A stretch of DNA of 14,126 nt from Holosporaceae bacterium. Its GTDB lineage: Bacteria; Pseudomonadota; Alphaproteobacteria; UBA3830. A program made the translations under genes and the position numbers. This document shows, piece by piece, positions 1 to 7,936 of the stretch; position 1 is the stretch's first letter; the number at the start of each line of letters is the position of its first letter. The stretch spans positions 1 through 14,126 of the forward strand of contig JAISHN010000091.1 in assembly GCA_031262635.1 (NCBI GenBank), given 5' to 3'. The notes under the pieces are model-generated. The model saw only the letters and a program-made list of their open reading frames with translations, was not told where the DNA came from and ran no database searches.

Positions 1-1275
1 GACGGATATTCTAAAGAATTAGACAAGCTAAAACGCCTAAAAGATCGCGGCGAAGATCTAATCGCGGACTTGCAACGCAAATACATTCAAGAGACTGGAA
101 TCTCCGCTCTAAAAATCCGCAGCAACGCCGTTTGGGGTTGGTACGTCGAAGTCCCAATGTCGCAAAAAAACAAAATGAGCGGCAAATTCATACACCGGCA
201 AACGCTCGTAAACTGCGTCAGGTACGTCACAGAAGAATTAGTCTCGCTGCAGTTCAAATTAGAAAACGTCGCGGACGAATGGAAAATTTTAGAAGAAAAG
301 CTGTATCAAGAAATCGTTCGAGAAGTTTTAAAATTCCAAGAAGAGATCACATACGCCGTAAAAACGCTGTCGCTGCTCGATATTTACGCGAGTTTCGCTA
401 TCGTCGCGTTAGAGCGCAAATACGTCAAGCCGGAAATTTGCGCCGATCCGGTTTTAGAGATAGAAAACGGCCGACATCCGATTTTGGAATTATGCGTTAA
501 GGATTTTACAAGCAACGACTGCGATTTAAACGACGACTCTAAAATCTGCTTGCTCACGGGGCCTAACATGGCCGGAAAGAGCACTTATCTACGACAAAAC
601 GCGTTAATCGCGATTCTCGCTCAGATTGGATGCTACGTTCCGGCGATTAAAGCGAAAATCGGAATTGTGGACAGGCTGTTTTCGCGAATCGGAGCTTCGG
701 ACGATATCGCTCGCGGACGTTCGACCTTCATGGTTGAAATGATAGAAACCTCGACCATATTAAATCAAGCGACCGAGAAATCGTTCGTCATACTAGACGA
801 AGTCGGCCGCGGAACGTCTACCTACGACGGCCTTTCCATCGCGTGGGCTGTTGTGGAACACCTTCGCAAAGTCAACAAGTGTCGCGTGTTGTTCGCCACG
901 CATTATCGAGAGCTTACGGCGTTGCAAAATTCAATAAAAAGCTTGAAATGCAAGACGCTGAAAGTCCAAGAATGGAACGGCGACGTGGTTTTTTATCATA
1001 AAATCGTCGACGGAATCGCGGATAAATCCTACGGAATCTACGTCGCAAGCATAGCCGGAGCGCCGAAGTCTGTCGTAAAACGAGCGACGGAACTTTTGAA
1101 AAAGTTCGAGAAGAAAAACGATCCAAACTGCATTTTTGAAGAAACCGCCGATCAGATGGAATTTTGTTATGATCAGGATTCTAAGTTAAAACAAAAAATC
1201 AACGCGATCGATTTAAACAACGTCGCGCCGAAACACGCGTTGGATATATTGTATGAATTAAAGCAATTAATTTGA
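1..1275 (+). CDS. mutS: DNA mismatch repair protein MutS, C-terminal part (5' end outside window)
   Basis: MutS recognises mismatched or looped DNA and uses ATP to signal to MutL in methyl-independent or -directed mismatch repair. The reading frame is open from base 1, so the N-terminal mismatch-binding and connector domains lie off the left edge. What remains is the core/clamp region followed by the full ABC-type ATPase: Walker A GPNMAGKST at 559-585, the signature ASDDIARGRSTF from 694, Walker B VILDEVGRGTST with the catalytic Glu at 799-801, and the H-loop segment FATHYREL from 892. The tail ends in the usual MutS dimer/helix-turn-helix segment (HALDILYELKQLI). No frameshift or lost catalytic residue is seen. 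The gene converges on tamB, and a MITE-like element starts about 31 bp after its stop; no ordinary rho-independent terminator is evident before that element. Identification is secure from the motifs. Confidence 0.97.
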   Translation, partial: DGYSKELDKLKRLKDRGEDLIADLQRKYIQETGISALKIRSNAVWGWYVEVPMSQKNKMSGKFIHRQTLVNCVRYVTEELVSLQFKLENVADEWKILEEKLYQEIVREVLKFQEEITYAVKTLSLLDIYASFAIVALERKYVKPEICADPVLEIENGRHPILELCVKDFTSNDCDLNDDSKICLLTGPNMAGKSTYLRQNALIAILAQIGCYVPAIKAKIGIVDRLFSRIGASDDIARGRSTFMVEMIETSTILNQATEKSFVILDEVGRGTSTYDGLSIAWAVVEHLRKVNKCRVLFATHYRELTALQNSIKSLKCKTLKVQEWNGDVVFYHKIVDGIADKSYGIYVASIAGAPKSVVKRATELLKKFEKKNDPNCIFEETADQMEFCYDQDSKLKQKINAIDLNNVAPKHALDILYELKQLI

Positions 1276-1306
1276 TGACGGACGGAGTAAGAAAAAAGCC
1301 TACGAT

Positions 1307-1548
1307 TAGGTTGTGTTAGGAAAAATTTTGTTCGTCGTCCGTTTCCGTCATCCTGAGCAAAGCGAAGGATCCAGACGGCGAGTACGCCGGAAAAGCGCAT
1401 GGATCCTTCGTCGGGCAAGCCCTCCTCTAGGATGACGGAGAAGGAAGAAGCTTCGCGCTTCTAGCAACGACTTATTGCGGAGTATAAACCTCTTGTTCCA
1501 ACAAAAATAGCCTCATACCACTCATCACATTTTTCCTAACAGAACCTA
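1307..1548. mobile_element. MITE-like element, copy A, with 20-bp terminal inverted repeats
   Basis: The ends are near-perfect inverted repeats: TAGGTTGTGTTAGGAAAAAT at 1307-1326 against the reverse complement of 1529-1548, with one mismatch in 20. The outermost TA on each side could be a TA target duplication, leaving a 238-bp body beginning GGTT. There is no room for a transposase. The left-central part holds a palindrome (1346-1437), and the right arm is about 95% identical to copy B. Similarity to B stops exactly at the CCTA that closes the right end, which supports this boundary. The parent insertion sequence is not in the window. TA targets recall IS630/mariner-type elements, but that is only a hint. 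Confidence 0.7.
1346..1437 (+). repeat. REP-like palindromic repeat core in copy A
   Basis: This segment starts CGTCATCCTGAGCAAAGCG and closes with AGGATGACG, giving an outer 9-bp stem. An inner 10-bp stem is CGAAGGATCC (1363-1372) with GGATCCTTCG (1401-1410). A side arm GGGC-AA-GCCC lies at 1413-1422. An apical region contains GGCGAGTACGCC. The same architecture recurs at 2365-2457 and, inverted, at 13807-13899. Elements beginning GTCATCCTGAGC..AGCGAAGGATC are familiar dispersed repeats in many bacterial genomes; this appears to be the local version. Confidence 0.8.
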
Positions 1549-1721
1549 GAAATATCAACTACTTTTGTCGTTCTCGGTTCGTAGAGCTGAGATTTTAAAA
1601 AATACGCAAGGGGCTTAAGTATACTCATTTTTTCCCTTAGAATTCTTTTTTGAAAAAAGTTGTCGAAAAAGAATTAACTTTGCCTTATATAGCTGATATA
1701 ATAGTTAAGAAAGAGAGAGAA
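1549..1721. other. AT-rich spacer upstream of the orphan exported-protein gene
   Basis: This sequence between element A and the gene at 1722 has no open frame of its own with a ribosome binding site. A frame joined to the downstream gene begins with TTG at 1650, but it has no convincing Shine-Dalgarno and would sit upstream of the probable promoter. Apart from the promoter at 1674-1702 I see nothing assignable. Confidence 0.6.
1674..1702 (+). promoter_or_regulatory. Probable sigma-70-type promoter for the gene at 1722
   Basis: TTAACT at 1674-1679 (4 of 6 to the -35 consensus), a 17-bp spacer, then a perfect TATAAT at 1697-1702. Initiation would fall near 1709, just ahead of a purine-rich AGAGAGAG ribosome binding site (about 1711-1719) and the ATG at 1722. 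This geometry is the main argument for the short form of the downstream protein. Confidence 0.55.
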
Positions 1722-2207
1722 ATGAGAAAAGCGTTTAACATATTGGCAGCCGTTAGCTTTTGTTTTGCTTCAGAAGGGTCGCCGGTCTTAGACATCAGCA
1801 ACACCACAGAAGTAAATACTACTACCAGAGCGGTAGCAGTATATGATTCTCATCTTATTTTAAGTAGTCCGTTTGAATTTTTAGATGTTAAAACTATCGC
1901 AGACGCACACATTATTCGAGTAGTAAATAAAAGTAACAAAGCAGAAAAACTAACTGCTTCATTTAAAAGTGGAAATGGAAACTATCTTCCCATCATAGGT
2001 ATATATGATCGACCTATCAATTCTAACGAAACAGTAACGCTAAAAGTTTGTAGGTTTTGGGAATTTCCAGAAGAAAGAAATCGAAAAAGTAATGTTCGAG
2101 TTAAATTTACAGAGAGAAAAGATGGTACAAAAGTCGCTATTACAGAAGAAGTGGAGAGTCCTAAACGTTCTAAAAAAATTAATACAAATCTCAGATTGAG
2201 AGATTAA
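1722..2207 (+). CDS. Hypothetical small exported protein (161 aa), unrecognised family
   Basis: I do not recognise this protein. From the ATG at 1722 it starts MRKAFNILAAVSFCFASEG, a basic residue pair followed by a hydrophobic stretch and small residues, consistent with a Sec signal peptide cleaved near residues 17-20. The mature part is about 140 residues with alternating hydrophobic and polar segments (for example HIIRVVNKSN and ETVTLKVCRFW), suggesting a beta-sandwich, and ends in a strongly basic tail (SPKRSKKINTNLRLRD). There is a ribosome binding site at 1711-1719 and a promoter at 1674-1702. A TTG at 1650 would add 24 residues but would lie before the promoter, so I rejected it. Base use differs from neighbours: one sampled 60-base line in this gene is 22/60 G+C, against 29/60 in a mutS line, and CG dinucleotides are sparser. 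It sits alone between two direct copies of the MITE-like element, which points to acquisition. Coding is likely; function unknown. Confidence 0.65.
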   Translation: MRKAFNILAAVSFCFASEGSPVLDISNTTEVNTTTRAVAVYDSHLILSSPFEFLDVKTIADAHIIRVVNKSNKAEKLTASFKSGNGNYLPIIGIYDRPINSNETVTLKVCRFWEFPEERNRKSNVRVKFTERKDGTKVAITEEVESPKRSKKINTNLRLRD

Positions 2208-2292
2208 AAGCATCTCTAATGAAATGTAACGAATTGTTTGAGCATTTCTAAAGCGATAATGGAAAATAAGTTATTATTGCAGCGGTTTGTAG

Positions 2293-2312
2293 GGGCGAAT
2301 AATCATTCGCCC
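2293..2312. repeat. Perfect 8-bp palindrome with 4-nt loop
   Basis: GGGCGAAT, loop AATC, ATTCGCCC. It lies 86 bp after the stop of the orphan gene and could stop transcription, but only two T residues follow, so a classic rho-independent terminator is not supported. Similar GTAGGGGCGAAT...ATTCGCCC palindromes are common dispersed repeats in bacterial genomes. Confidence 0.6.
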
Positions 2313-2329
2313 TTGTCAGCTTGCGCTAC

Positions 2330-2576
2330 GGTTTTTGTAAGATCAATCATTCTCGTCGTCTTTTCGTCATCCTGAGCAAAGCGAAGGATCCAGACGGCGA
2401 ATACGCTGGGAAAGCGTATGGATCCTTCGTCGGGCAAGCCCTCCTCTAGGATGACGGAGAAAGAAGAAACTTCGCCGGCTTCGCGCTTCTAGCAACGACT
2501 TATTGCGGAGTATAAGCCTCTTGTTTCAACAAAAATAGCCTCATACCACTTATCGCATTTTTCCTAACGGAACCTA
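2330..2576. mobile_element. MITE-like element, copy B (diverged left end)
   Basis: A direct copy of element A. From 2365 to 2576 it matches 1346-1548 with eleven substitutions, all transitions, plus a 9-bp insertion (CGGCTTCGC, near 2477). The right end ATTTTTCCTAACGGAACCTA is intact. The left 31 bp (GGTTTTTGTAAGATC... from 2330) aligns without gaps to copy A's left end but has many changes, so its terminal inverted repeat is largely lost. The element ends 42 bp before the tamB stop codon. No coding capacity for a transposase. Confidence 0.65.
2365..2457 (+). repeat. REP-like palindromic repeat core in copy B
   Basis: Same fold as the core in copy A: outer stem CGTCATCCT/AGGATGACG, inner stem CGAAGGATCC/GGATCCTTCG, and side arm GGGC-AA-GCCC. 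The apical part here forms a perfect hairpin, ATACGCT (2401-2407), loop GGGAA, AGCGTAT. Copy A has mismatches or a wobble at three of those seven pairs. Confidence 0.8.
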
Positions 2577-2618
2577 ATATCATTATATTTTAATTAGACT
2601 ATCCCAACGCGGCGGCGA

Positions 2619-5600
2619 TTAATATCTATGTTTCCAACTTAATCCCGCTTCTCCAATTGTATTGGCTTTTATAGAAACCCTTGGAGTGATGGAAAAATCT
2701 ATATCAAAAGAAGCTTTTTCTTCTCTTTTATTAACGCTTATGTAAACGTTGTCGTCAATATATTTTCCGGCGCTGACGTTCATATCGTTTTGCGTTGAAG
2801 TTTGAGAATTTACATACAACGAGCTTGAATGATCGTCGCCGTTAGCAAACGAAATGTTGTCGATCATTCCTATATTTTGAAACGCGTTCAAAACGGAGAA
2901 AATATATCCGCGTCGGTTGAAACTAGCGAGGGCGTTGGCAAGCTGAGCCGCCTCGCCCGCCGTCAGGTATTTTGATTCTTTTCCAAACAACATCTGCGAT
3001 AAAATCACGTCCTGGCTATAGCTCGGAGTCGAATACAAACGCAAGGAAGCTCCTTTTGTCGGACTATTCTGAATATCTAACCCGACGCTTATGTCTCCAA
3101 AATTTCTTTGGCATTTAAAATTGGCTTTTGGGTTAAAGGGAAATTCTTTTAGAAATTCCACTTTTCCGCTTGTAAATTTCATACGCTTTCCAAAGAGATC
3201 CAATTTCCCGTCCGCCAATTTTAATTCTCCGATTAACGTTCCTTCTCCTTCGTAAGTCGAAAGCAAAAGATCGCCTTTTAATAGCATCTCGAAAATATTT
3301 CCGGCGAATTTTATGTTGTCGCCGCGCATAGAAACGTCGTATCTAAAAAAATCTTTCTTTTTTTGCTCGTCTTTGGCTTTTGCAAAACACGGATCGTTTT
3401 CAATCGTTATATCCGGCTCGTTTTCTACGGAAGCAAAATCTTGTATTTCACATCTCGGGACGACGACGTTTCCGCGGATAATCATATCGTCGATGGGACC
3501 GCTCATAGTCCCCTCGCCTCTTATGTCTATTTTTAAATCGTCCGAATCAAATAAGGCGAAGTCGTTAAACGACAATTTAAGATCGGTATTTATGTTCGGC
3601 AATATTCCGTCGAAAAATAATTTTCCGCCGCCGGAAACAGTCGCTTTTTTCTTTTTGTAATCGATAAATTCCGCCTGCAAGACGCTTATGGTTTTTCCAT
3701 TTCCAACGAGCGAGATAGAGCCGTTTTTCAGAACGACGCCGCCTACGCCGATATAAGCTTTCGTCAATTTCGCCGTTCCCAAGACCGTCGGATTTGCAAA
3801 ACTGCCGGTTATGCGGAAATCGCACTCTAAACGACCTCGCAAATCCGAGTAGTCCGGCAATTCCAAAAATCTCTCTAGTCGAGCGTTAGTTCTCACGCGA
3901 TAATTCAAGAGTCCGTTGCGAACGTTTCTTTCGATCGATCCGTCGTTTTTCAAAGCGATCGGGAGAAAAAACGAAGCGTCCAAAAAGTCCGCGCCGTTTT
4001 TCATGTTCGCGTCAATTTTCACTCCGTTGGCGGCGGCTTTTAAATAAATTTCCAAATTTCTTTTGTGAGCGATCAAATTAGTTAAAGTCAATCGACCTTC
4101 GCCGATAAAATTCCCGCTCTCGGATTTTAGTTTTAAATTTCCGCCAAGTCTGCAAGACGGAATGGAGCGATTGAACAACCTCATGAATTTGTCGATCGGA
4201 AACATTGAGAAAGCGCAGACCGCCTCTTTCTCGTCGAAGTTTATTTCAGCCTCGCCGGATTTTCTTTTGTCCTTAAAAACGCAGCGGATTTTATATTTAT
4301 TAGACGTCGCGTCCCAAACGCAGGATTCGAATTTTATCTCATTTTTTAAAAACGCTATCTTTCCTTCGGTCAGCGATATTTTTTTCAAGGAATCCGCGAT
4401 CTTGCCAGAGGCTTGCAGAGTTCCGCTTTCGTTTAATTTATCGGCCGTTAATTTAAACTCCTCGCCGGATTTTTCTAAAGCTAACCCTTTCAAATATACG
4501 CCGAATAAAGAAGCGTTTTTTGCGGTAAGATTTATTTTATCGCCGTCGCTCGAAAGTTTTAACGAACGAAAATCGCAGTCTTTTATCGAAAGTTTTGAGA
4601 ATTCCGCATTTCCTGAAATCGCGCCGTTTTTATATGAAAATTTTCCCGAGCCGCCGCCGGAAACGGGAATTATTTTATTCCAAAAATCTAATTGGCTGAA
4701 ATTAAAATCAAAAGAGCAGCCTTCGGATAAAAAAAAGGGATTGGCGGATTTTACAAATCCCTTTGCGGTTTTTAATTCGAATTTTTCTACCGACGGACGA
4801 TCGCCAAGCGTTATTTCAGAAATTATCTCGAAGTCTTTTCCAGTTAAATTCGCTTTCGCTCGCTTTTTATCGTCGATTTCACAAAAGATTTTTGAAAAGT
4901 CGAAACCATAGACGCTTATCCAGCCGATGTCGCCGAAAATTTTCGCGCGATTATCCTCGTAAACGCCGTTCAGTTTCCCCACGGCGGCGTTTGACCTTTT
5001 AAATACCGCCTCCGCGCGACATTTAATTTTTTCCGCAAAATCTAGGTCGACGCTTACATGCGCCGCGACGTTTTTAAAATTTTGTAAAACCGCGTCGGGA
5101 ATAGTTAAAGTCTTTGAATCGCCGCTTCGCTTCGTTTTCAACGGCGACGAAAAAAAAGAATTCATCAAATATTCTAGATTAATCTGACTTTGCAAAACGC
5201 CTTTGCGTTTCGATAGATATAAATTTCCCGTAAAGTTAAGAACGACGTTTTGATACTCTAAGGAAGCGTTTTCAATTTTTATATCAGATGTAAAATCTTT
5301 CCAGCTTCCGTCGGATATTACTTTGAATTTATCGTTCCGCGCCGCGAGTTCGTATTTTTTTGAGCGGGTTATTATAAGCTTTCCGCTAGAACCAAAAAAA
5401 TCCTCAACCGTTAATTCGCATTCGCCGTCTTGTTTTAGAATCGCGTTGACGCGTTGTTTGCCGTCGATTTTTACGGACAAAAAATCTTCGCTTTCTTCCG
5501 ACTTATAACTGAGATCGTTCAGAGAATAAGTTTTATCGTTTACGCGTAAAATTCCTTTTTCAATCGAGAGCGATTTTATAAAAATTTTCAGCGTCCGCGC

Positions 5601-5972
5601 TAACGCGATAATCTTTCCAAATTCCATCGTTTCTTTTTTGCTCTTAACCGGCGACGACGTTTGAGAACTATTAAAAGAAAAATTTCCTATTCGAACGTCC
5701 GACTTCGCGAAGAAACTTTCTCTATCTAAAGTTATATCGGAAAACGCAAGCTCCGATCCGTCTGTAGCGCGGACGAATATTTTTTGGATTTTCGTTAGCT
5801 TCTTATCCGTTCCTTCGACAATTAACGTCGCGTTTTTCGTTTTTAGATAATAGGAAGCCAGATCGAATAAAGCCGCGCGTCCTGAATCAGTCCAAAACGC
5901 GGCTAAAAAAATCGCGATCGCAAGCAAAATCCCAAAAAATATTTTTCTCAAGAGAGAAATACAAAATCTCAA
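2619..5972 (-). CDS. tamB: TamB, inner-membrane-anchored translocation and assembly module protein
   Basis: TamB (AsmA-like superfamily, DUF490 C-terminal domain) spans the periplasm from the inner membrane to TamA. It is implicated in insertion of certain outer-membrane proteins and in phospholipid transport along a hydrophobic groove. The 1117-residue product has one N-terminal membrane helix (about residues 10-28, FFGILLAIAIFLAAF). A very long stretch of short amphipathic beta-strand repeats follows, then a conserved C-terminal block containing SYSQDVILSQMLFGKES (about residues 983-999) and LTAGEAAQLANALASFN, ending ...LSWKHRY. It is slightly shorter than the E. coli homologue (about 1260). 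The start is TTG at 5972-5970, overlapping the tamA TGA by two bases (TTGA), with GGGG about 11 nt upstream. No in-frame ATG occurs before the membrane helix, so a non-ATG start and translational coupling are likely. The alternative TTG at 5951 lacks a visible Shine-Dalgarno. Confidence 0.93.
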   Translation of the reverse strand: MRFCISLLRKIFFGILLAIAIFLAAFWTDSGRAALFDLASYYLKTKNATLIVEGTDKKLTKIQKIFVRATDGSELAFSDITLDRESFFAKSDVRIGNFSFNSSQTSSPVKSKKETMEFGKIIALARTLKIFIKSLSIEKGILRVNDKTYSLNDLSYKSEESEDFLSVKIDGKQRVNAILKQDGECELTVEDFFGSSGKLIITRSKKYELAARNDKFKVISDGSWKDFTSDIKIENASLEYQNVVLNFTGNLYLSKRKGVLQSQINLEYLMNSFFSSPLKTKRSGDSKTLTIPDAVLQNFKNVAAHVSVDLDFAEKIKCRAEAVFKRSNAAVGKLNGVYEDNRAKIFGDIGWISVYGFDFSKIFCEIDDKKRAKANLTGKDFEIISEITLGDRPSVEKFELKTAKGFVKSANPFFLSEGCSFDFNFSQLDFWNKIIPVSGGGSGKFSYKNGAISGNAEFSKLSIKDCDFRSLKLSSDGDKINLTAKNASLFGVYLKGLALEKSGEEFKLTADKLNESGTLQASGKIADSLKKISLTEGKIAFLKNEIKFESCVWDATSNKYKIRCVFKDKRKSGEAEINFDEKEAVCAFSMFPIDKFMRLFNRSIPSCRLGGNLKLKSESGNFIGEGRLTLTNLIAHKRNLEIYLKAAANGVKIDANMKNGADFLDASFFLPIALKNDGSIERNVRNGLLNYRVRTNARLERFLELPDYSDLRGRLECDFRITGSFANPTVLGTAKLTKAYIGVGGVVLKNGSISLVGNGKTISVLQAEFIDYKKKKATVSGGGKLFFDGILPNINTDLKLSFNDFALFDSDDLKIDIRGEGTMSGPIDDMIIRGNVVVPRCEIQDFASVENEPDITIENDPCFAKAKDEQKKKDFFRYDVSMRGDNIKFAGNIFEMLLKGDLLLSTYEGEGTLIGELKLADGKLDLFGKRMKFTSGKVEFLKEFPFNPKANFKCQRNFGDISVGLDIQNSPTKGASLRLYSTPSYSQDVILSQMLFGKESKYLTAGEAAQLANALASFNRRGYIFSVLNAFQNIGMIDNISFANGDDHSSSLYVNSQTSTQNDMNVSAGKYIDDNVYISVNKREEKASFDIDFSITPRVSIKANTIGEAGLSWKHRY

Positions 5973-7885
5973 AACGCTTGCCCCAAACTTATTACAAATT
6001 GCATCTTCGAGTCGATTCCTCTTCTTCTTTTAACTGGAAACGCGAAGTCGACTCTTATCGGGCCGATGCCCGAATAGTATCTTACTCCGATTCCCCACGA
6101 ATAGAACCAACGTTTTTTCTCCGTTTGCAAATAATCGTACATTGATTTGTTTTGAAAAACTTTAGCTCCGTCGAAAAACGCGACTCCGCCGAATTCTTTT
6201 GAAAATCTTCTGCGAACTTCCGCGTTAAATTCGATCGACGACTTTCCGCCCATCGGGACTTCTTCGCCGACGACCATTTCCGTCGCCATCTGGTTCGCGT
6301 ATCCTCTTACGGAACTCATGCCTCCGGCGTAGATTCTTTTGTCGACCGGAACTACGTCGATTCTCTGTCCAAAAATGGATCTTCTTAGAATATTAAAAGC
6401 CAGAACGGTCTTTTTTAAATCGTCTAAAGGCAGATGATACGCGAAACTTGCGTCAAAAGCTTTCAATTTTCCAATAGTCGTTTTTTTGAAAGACATATGC
6501 GAAAATTTTAACGAAGAACGATATCCTGTCGTTGGATTTAGCAAACCGTCCGTTCTGTCTATAACGAATTCCAGAGGAATCGAAACGCATTCATATCTCC
6601 GCTGATTCTCCAAATTGCGGAAAAAGACTTCGGCTGTGTCGACGTAGTTTCTCTCGACGATTCCGCCAATTTTTACAAGCAGAAAATCGAACGCCGGATA
6701 GCTGAACGCAATAGACAGACGATCGCTCTTTCTAAAGAAGACGTTGGTAAGTTCCTGTTTTCTGGACGCGCTATAATCGGCGGCGTTATTTTTTAGAAAA
6801 ACGTCCGGCTGGGATAACGCGACTTCGAAACCGTAGTCCGCTCTTTTTTCCTGCGTCTTCATAGGCGTTCCTTCGGCTATAAAACTTAGTTTTTCGCCGC
6901 CGCCAAACGTATTGAAGTTCGTCCAACCAAACCGAGCTATTATCGATTTTAGTTTTTTTTGCGTTTCAGATTTTTTTTGAAAATTCATATTGCGTTCGCC
7001 GGAGTACAATAGGCCTATCTCGACGGCTCGTTTCTTTTCTTCCTTCGTTTCGATAATCATCGGAAGTTTTTCTCCGTCGATCGCTTTTTCGTCAGGCTCT
7101 ATTTTTATTTTAGAAAATATTTGAGAGCTTCTTAAACGTTCGACGGTCGACTCGACTTTTCTAATATCGAAAAGCTCGCCTTTTTCCCAAGCGATCCGAT
7201 TTTTTATGAACTCGTCGCTAATATCTGGAAAAGATTTTATTTTAACGTCGGAGAAAAAAACTTTTAACCCAGGGTCGATTTTTAAATTCAAAACGACTTC
7301 GCCGGTCGCGTAGTCTATTCGAGCTTTTTTTTCCAAAATCTCCGGCTTAAAAAAACCGCTTGCTTGCAAATCGGAGACGGCTATGCCGATAATGGATTTA
7401 ATCTCTTCGATCGACGCTTTAAATCTTCGCAAGTTCTCTTGCAAAAGCGCCGAATGCGTTTTATTAAATTCTTCGTCTTGATTTAAGTACGAAACGTTTA
7501 GTTTTAAATTGAACTTCGTCCCTAAATCGACTCGCAGTTTTACTATTACCTCTTTCGGGTTGGCGCTATCTATATCATACCGTATTTTCGCCCCGTAGAA
7601 TCCCATGATATGAGCTTTTTTCCGTATCGTCGCCATATCGTTAATTATTCTATCTTTTAACGCTCTCATATTGCTTACGGGCTTGCTTTGTCTAGCGAAA
7701 GTTCTCAATTGTTTTATTGTGGACGCGATTTCCGAATCAAAAATCATATCGCTCGCGATTTCTACGATGTTTTGTTCTTGTTTTAGGATTAGATCGACGC
7801 GGTAATTAAAATCCCGCAAGTCGGCTTCGTAGGAAAAAGCGTTCAGAACGACCGCCGCGAACAAGAAACCGATTTTTTTAGCCAT
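5969..7885 (-). CDS. tamA: TamA, Omp85-family outer-membrane protein
   Basis: TamA is the outer-membrane partner of TamB and a relative of BamA. I place the start at the ATG at 7885 (638 aa), because the product then begins MAKKIGFLFAAVVLNAFSY, a good Sec signal peptide. The frame stays open to an ATG at 7942, but those 19 extra codons (MTKTHSFAFFV...) would bury the signal sequence and arise partly from a degenerate palindromic repeat. After the signal come POTRA-like repeats (about residues 25-285, for example VFFSDVKIKSFPDISDEFI). A 16-strand-type beta barrel follows, carrying the Omp85 loop-6 motif VRGY (residues 526-529, bases 6299-6310), and the chain ends in Phe (ISLGQAF), as outer-membrane barrels do. 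The length suits a three-POTRA TamA rather than a five-POTRA BamA, and the coupled tamB downstream settles the assignment. Confidence 0.92.
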   Translation of the reverse strand: MAKKIGFLFAAVVLNAFSYEADLRDFNYRVDLILKQEQNIVEIASDMIFDSEIASTIKQLRTFARQSKPVSNMRALKDRIINDMATIRKKAHIMGFYGAKIRYDIDSANPKEVIVKLRVDLGTKFNLKLNVSYLNQDEEFNKTHSALLQENLRRFKASIEEIKSIIGIAVSDLQASGFFKPEILEKKARIDYATGEVVLNLKIDPGLKVFFSDVKIKSFPDISDEFIKNRIAWEKGELFDIRKVESTVERLRSSQIFSKIKIEPDEKAIDGEKLPMIIETKEEKKRAVEIGLLYSGERNMNFQKKSETQKKLKSIIARFGWTNFNTFGGGEKLSFIAEGTPMKTQEKRADYGFEVALSQPDVFLKNNAADYSASRKQELTNVFFRKSDRLSIAFSYPAFDFLLVKIGGIVERNYVDTAEVFFRNLENQRRYECVSIPLEFVIDRTDGLLNPTTGYRSSLKFSHMSFKKTTIGKLKAFDASFAYHLPLDDLKKTVLAFNILRRSIFGQRIDVVPVDKRIYAGGMSSVRGYANQMATEMVVGEEVPMGGKSSIEFNAEVRRRFSKEFGGVAFFDGAKVFQNKSMYDYLQTEKKRWFYSWGIGVRYYSGIGPIRVDFAFPVKRRRGIDSKMQFVISLGQAF

Positions 7886-7936
7886 AGAGTTTTTTCGCTC
7901 TTCAAAAACTACAAAAAACGCGAAGCTATGCGTTTT

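Noticed and set aside
1273..1290. TGATGACGGACGGAG at the mutS stop as another repeat copy
   Set aside because: Only about eight bases resemble the repeat end and no partner arm is present.
1173..1418. Minus-strand open frame over the mutS end and element A
   Set aside because: It runs through the mutS coding sequence and the palindromic repeat; the translation (FAQDDG-like) is the usual artefact of this repeat type.
1650..1721. TTG-started N-terminal extension of the orphan gene
   Set aside because: No Shine-Dalgarno, and it overlaps the best promoter; the ATG at 1722 gives a proper signal peptide with a good ribosome binding site.
1346..2457. CRISPR-like repetition
   Set aside because: The repeats are two long, palindromic and widely spaced copies with no regular spacers, so this is not a CRISPR array.
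4162..4911. Plus-strand 249-codon open frame inside tamB
   Set aside because: It is antisense to a clear tamB coding region, has no family resemblance or ribosome binding site, and reflects the low stop frequency opposite this codon usage.
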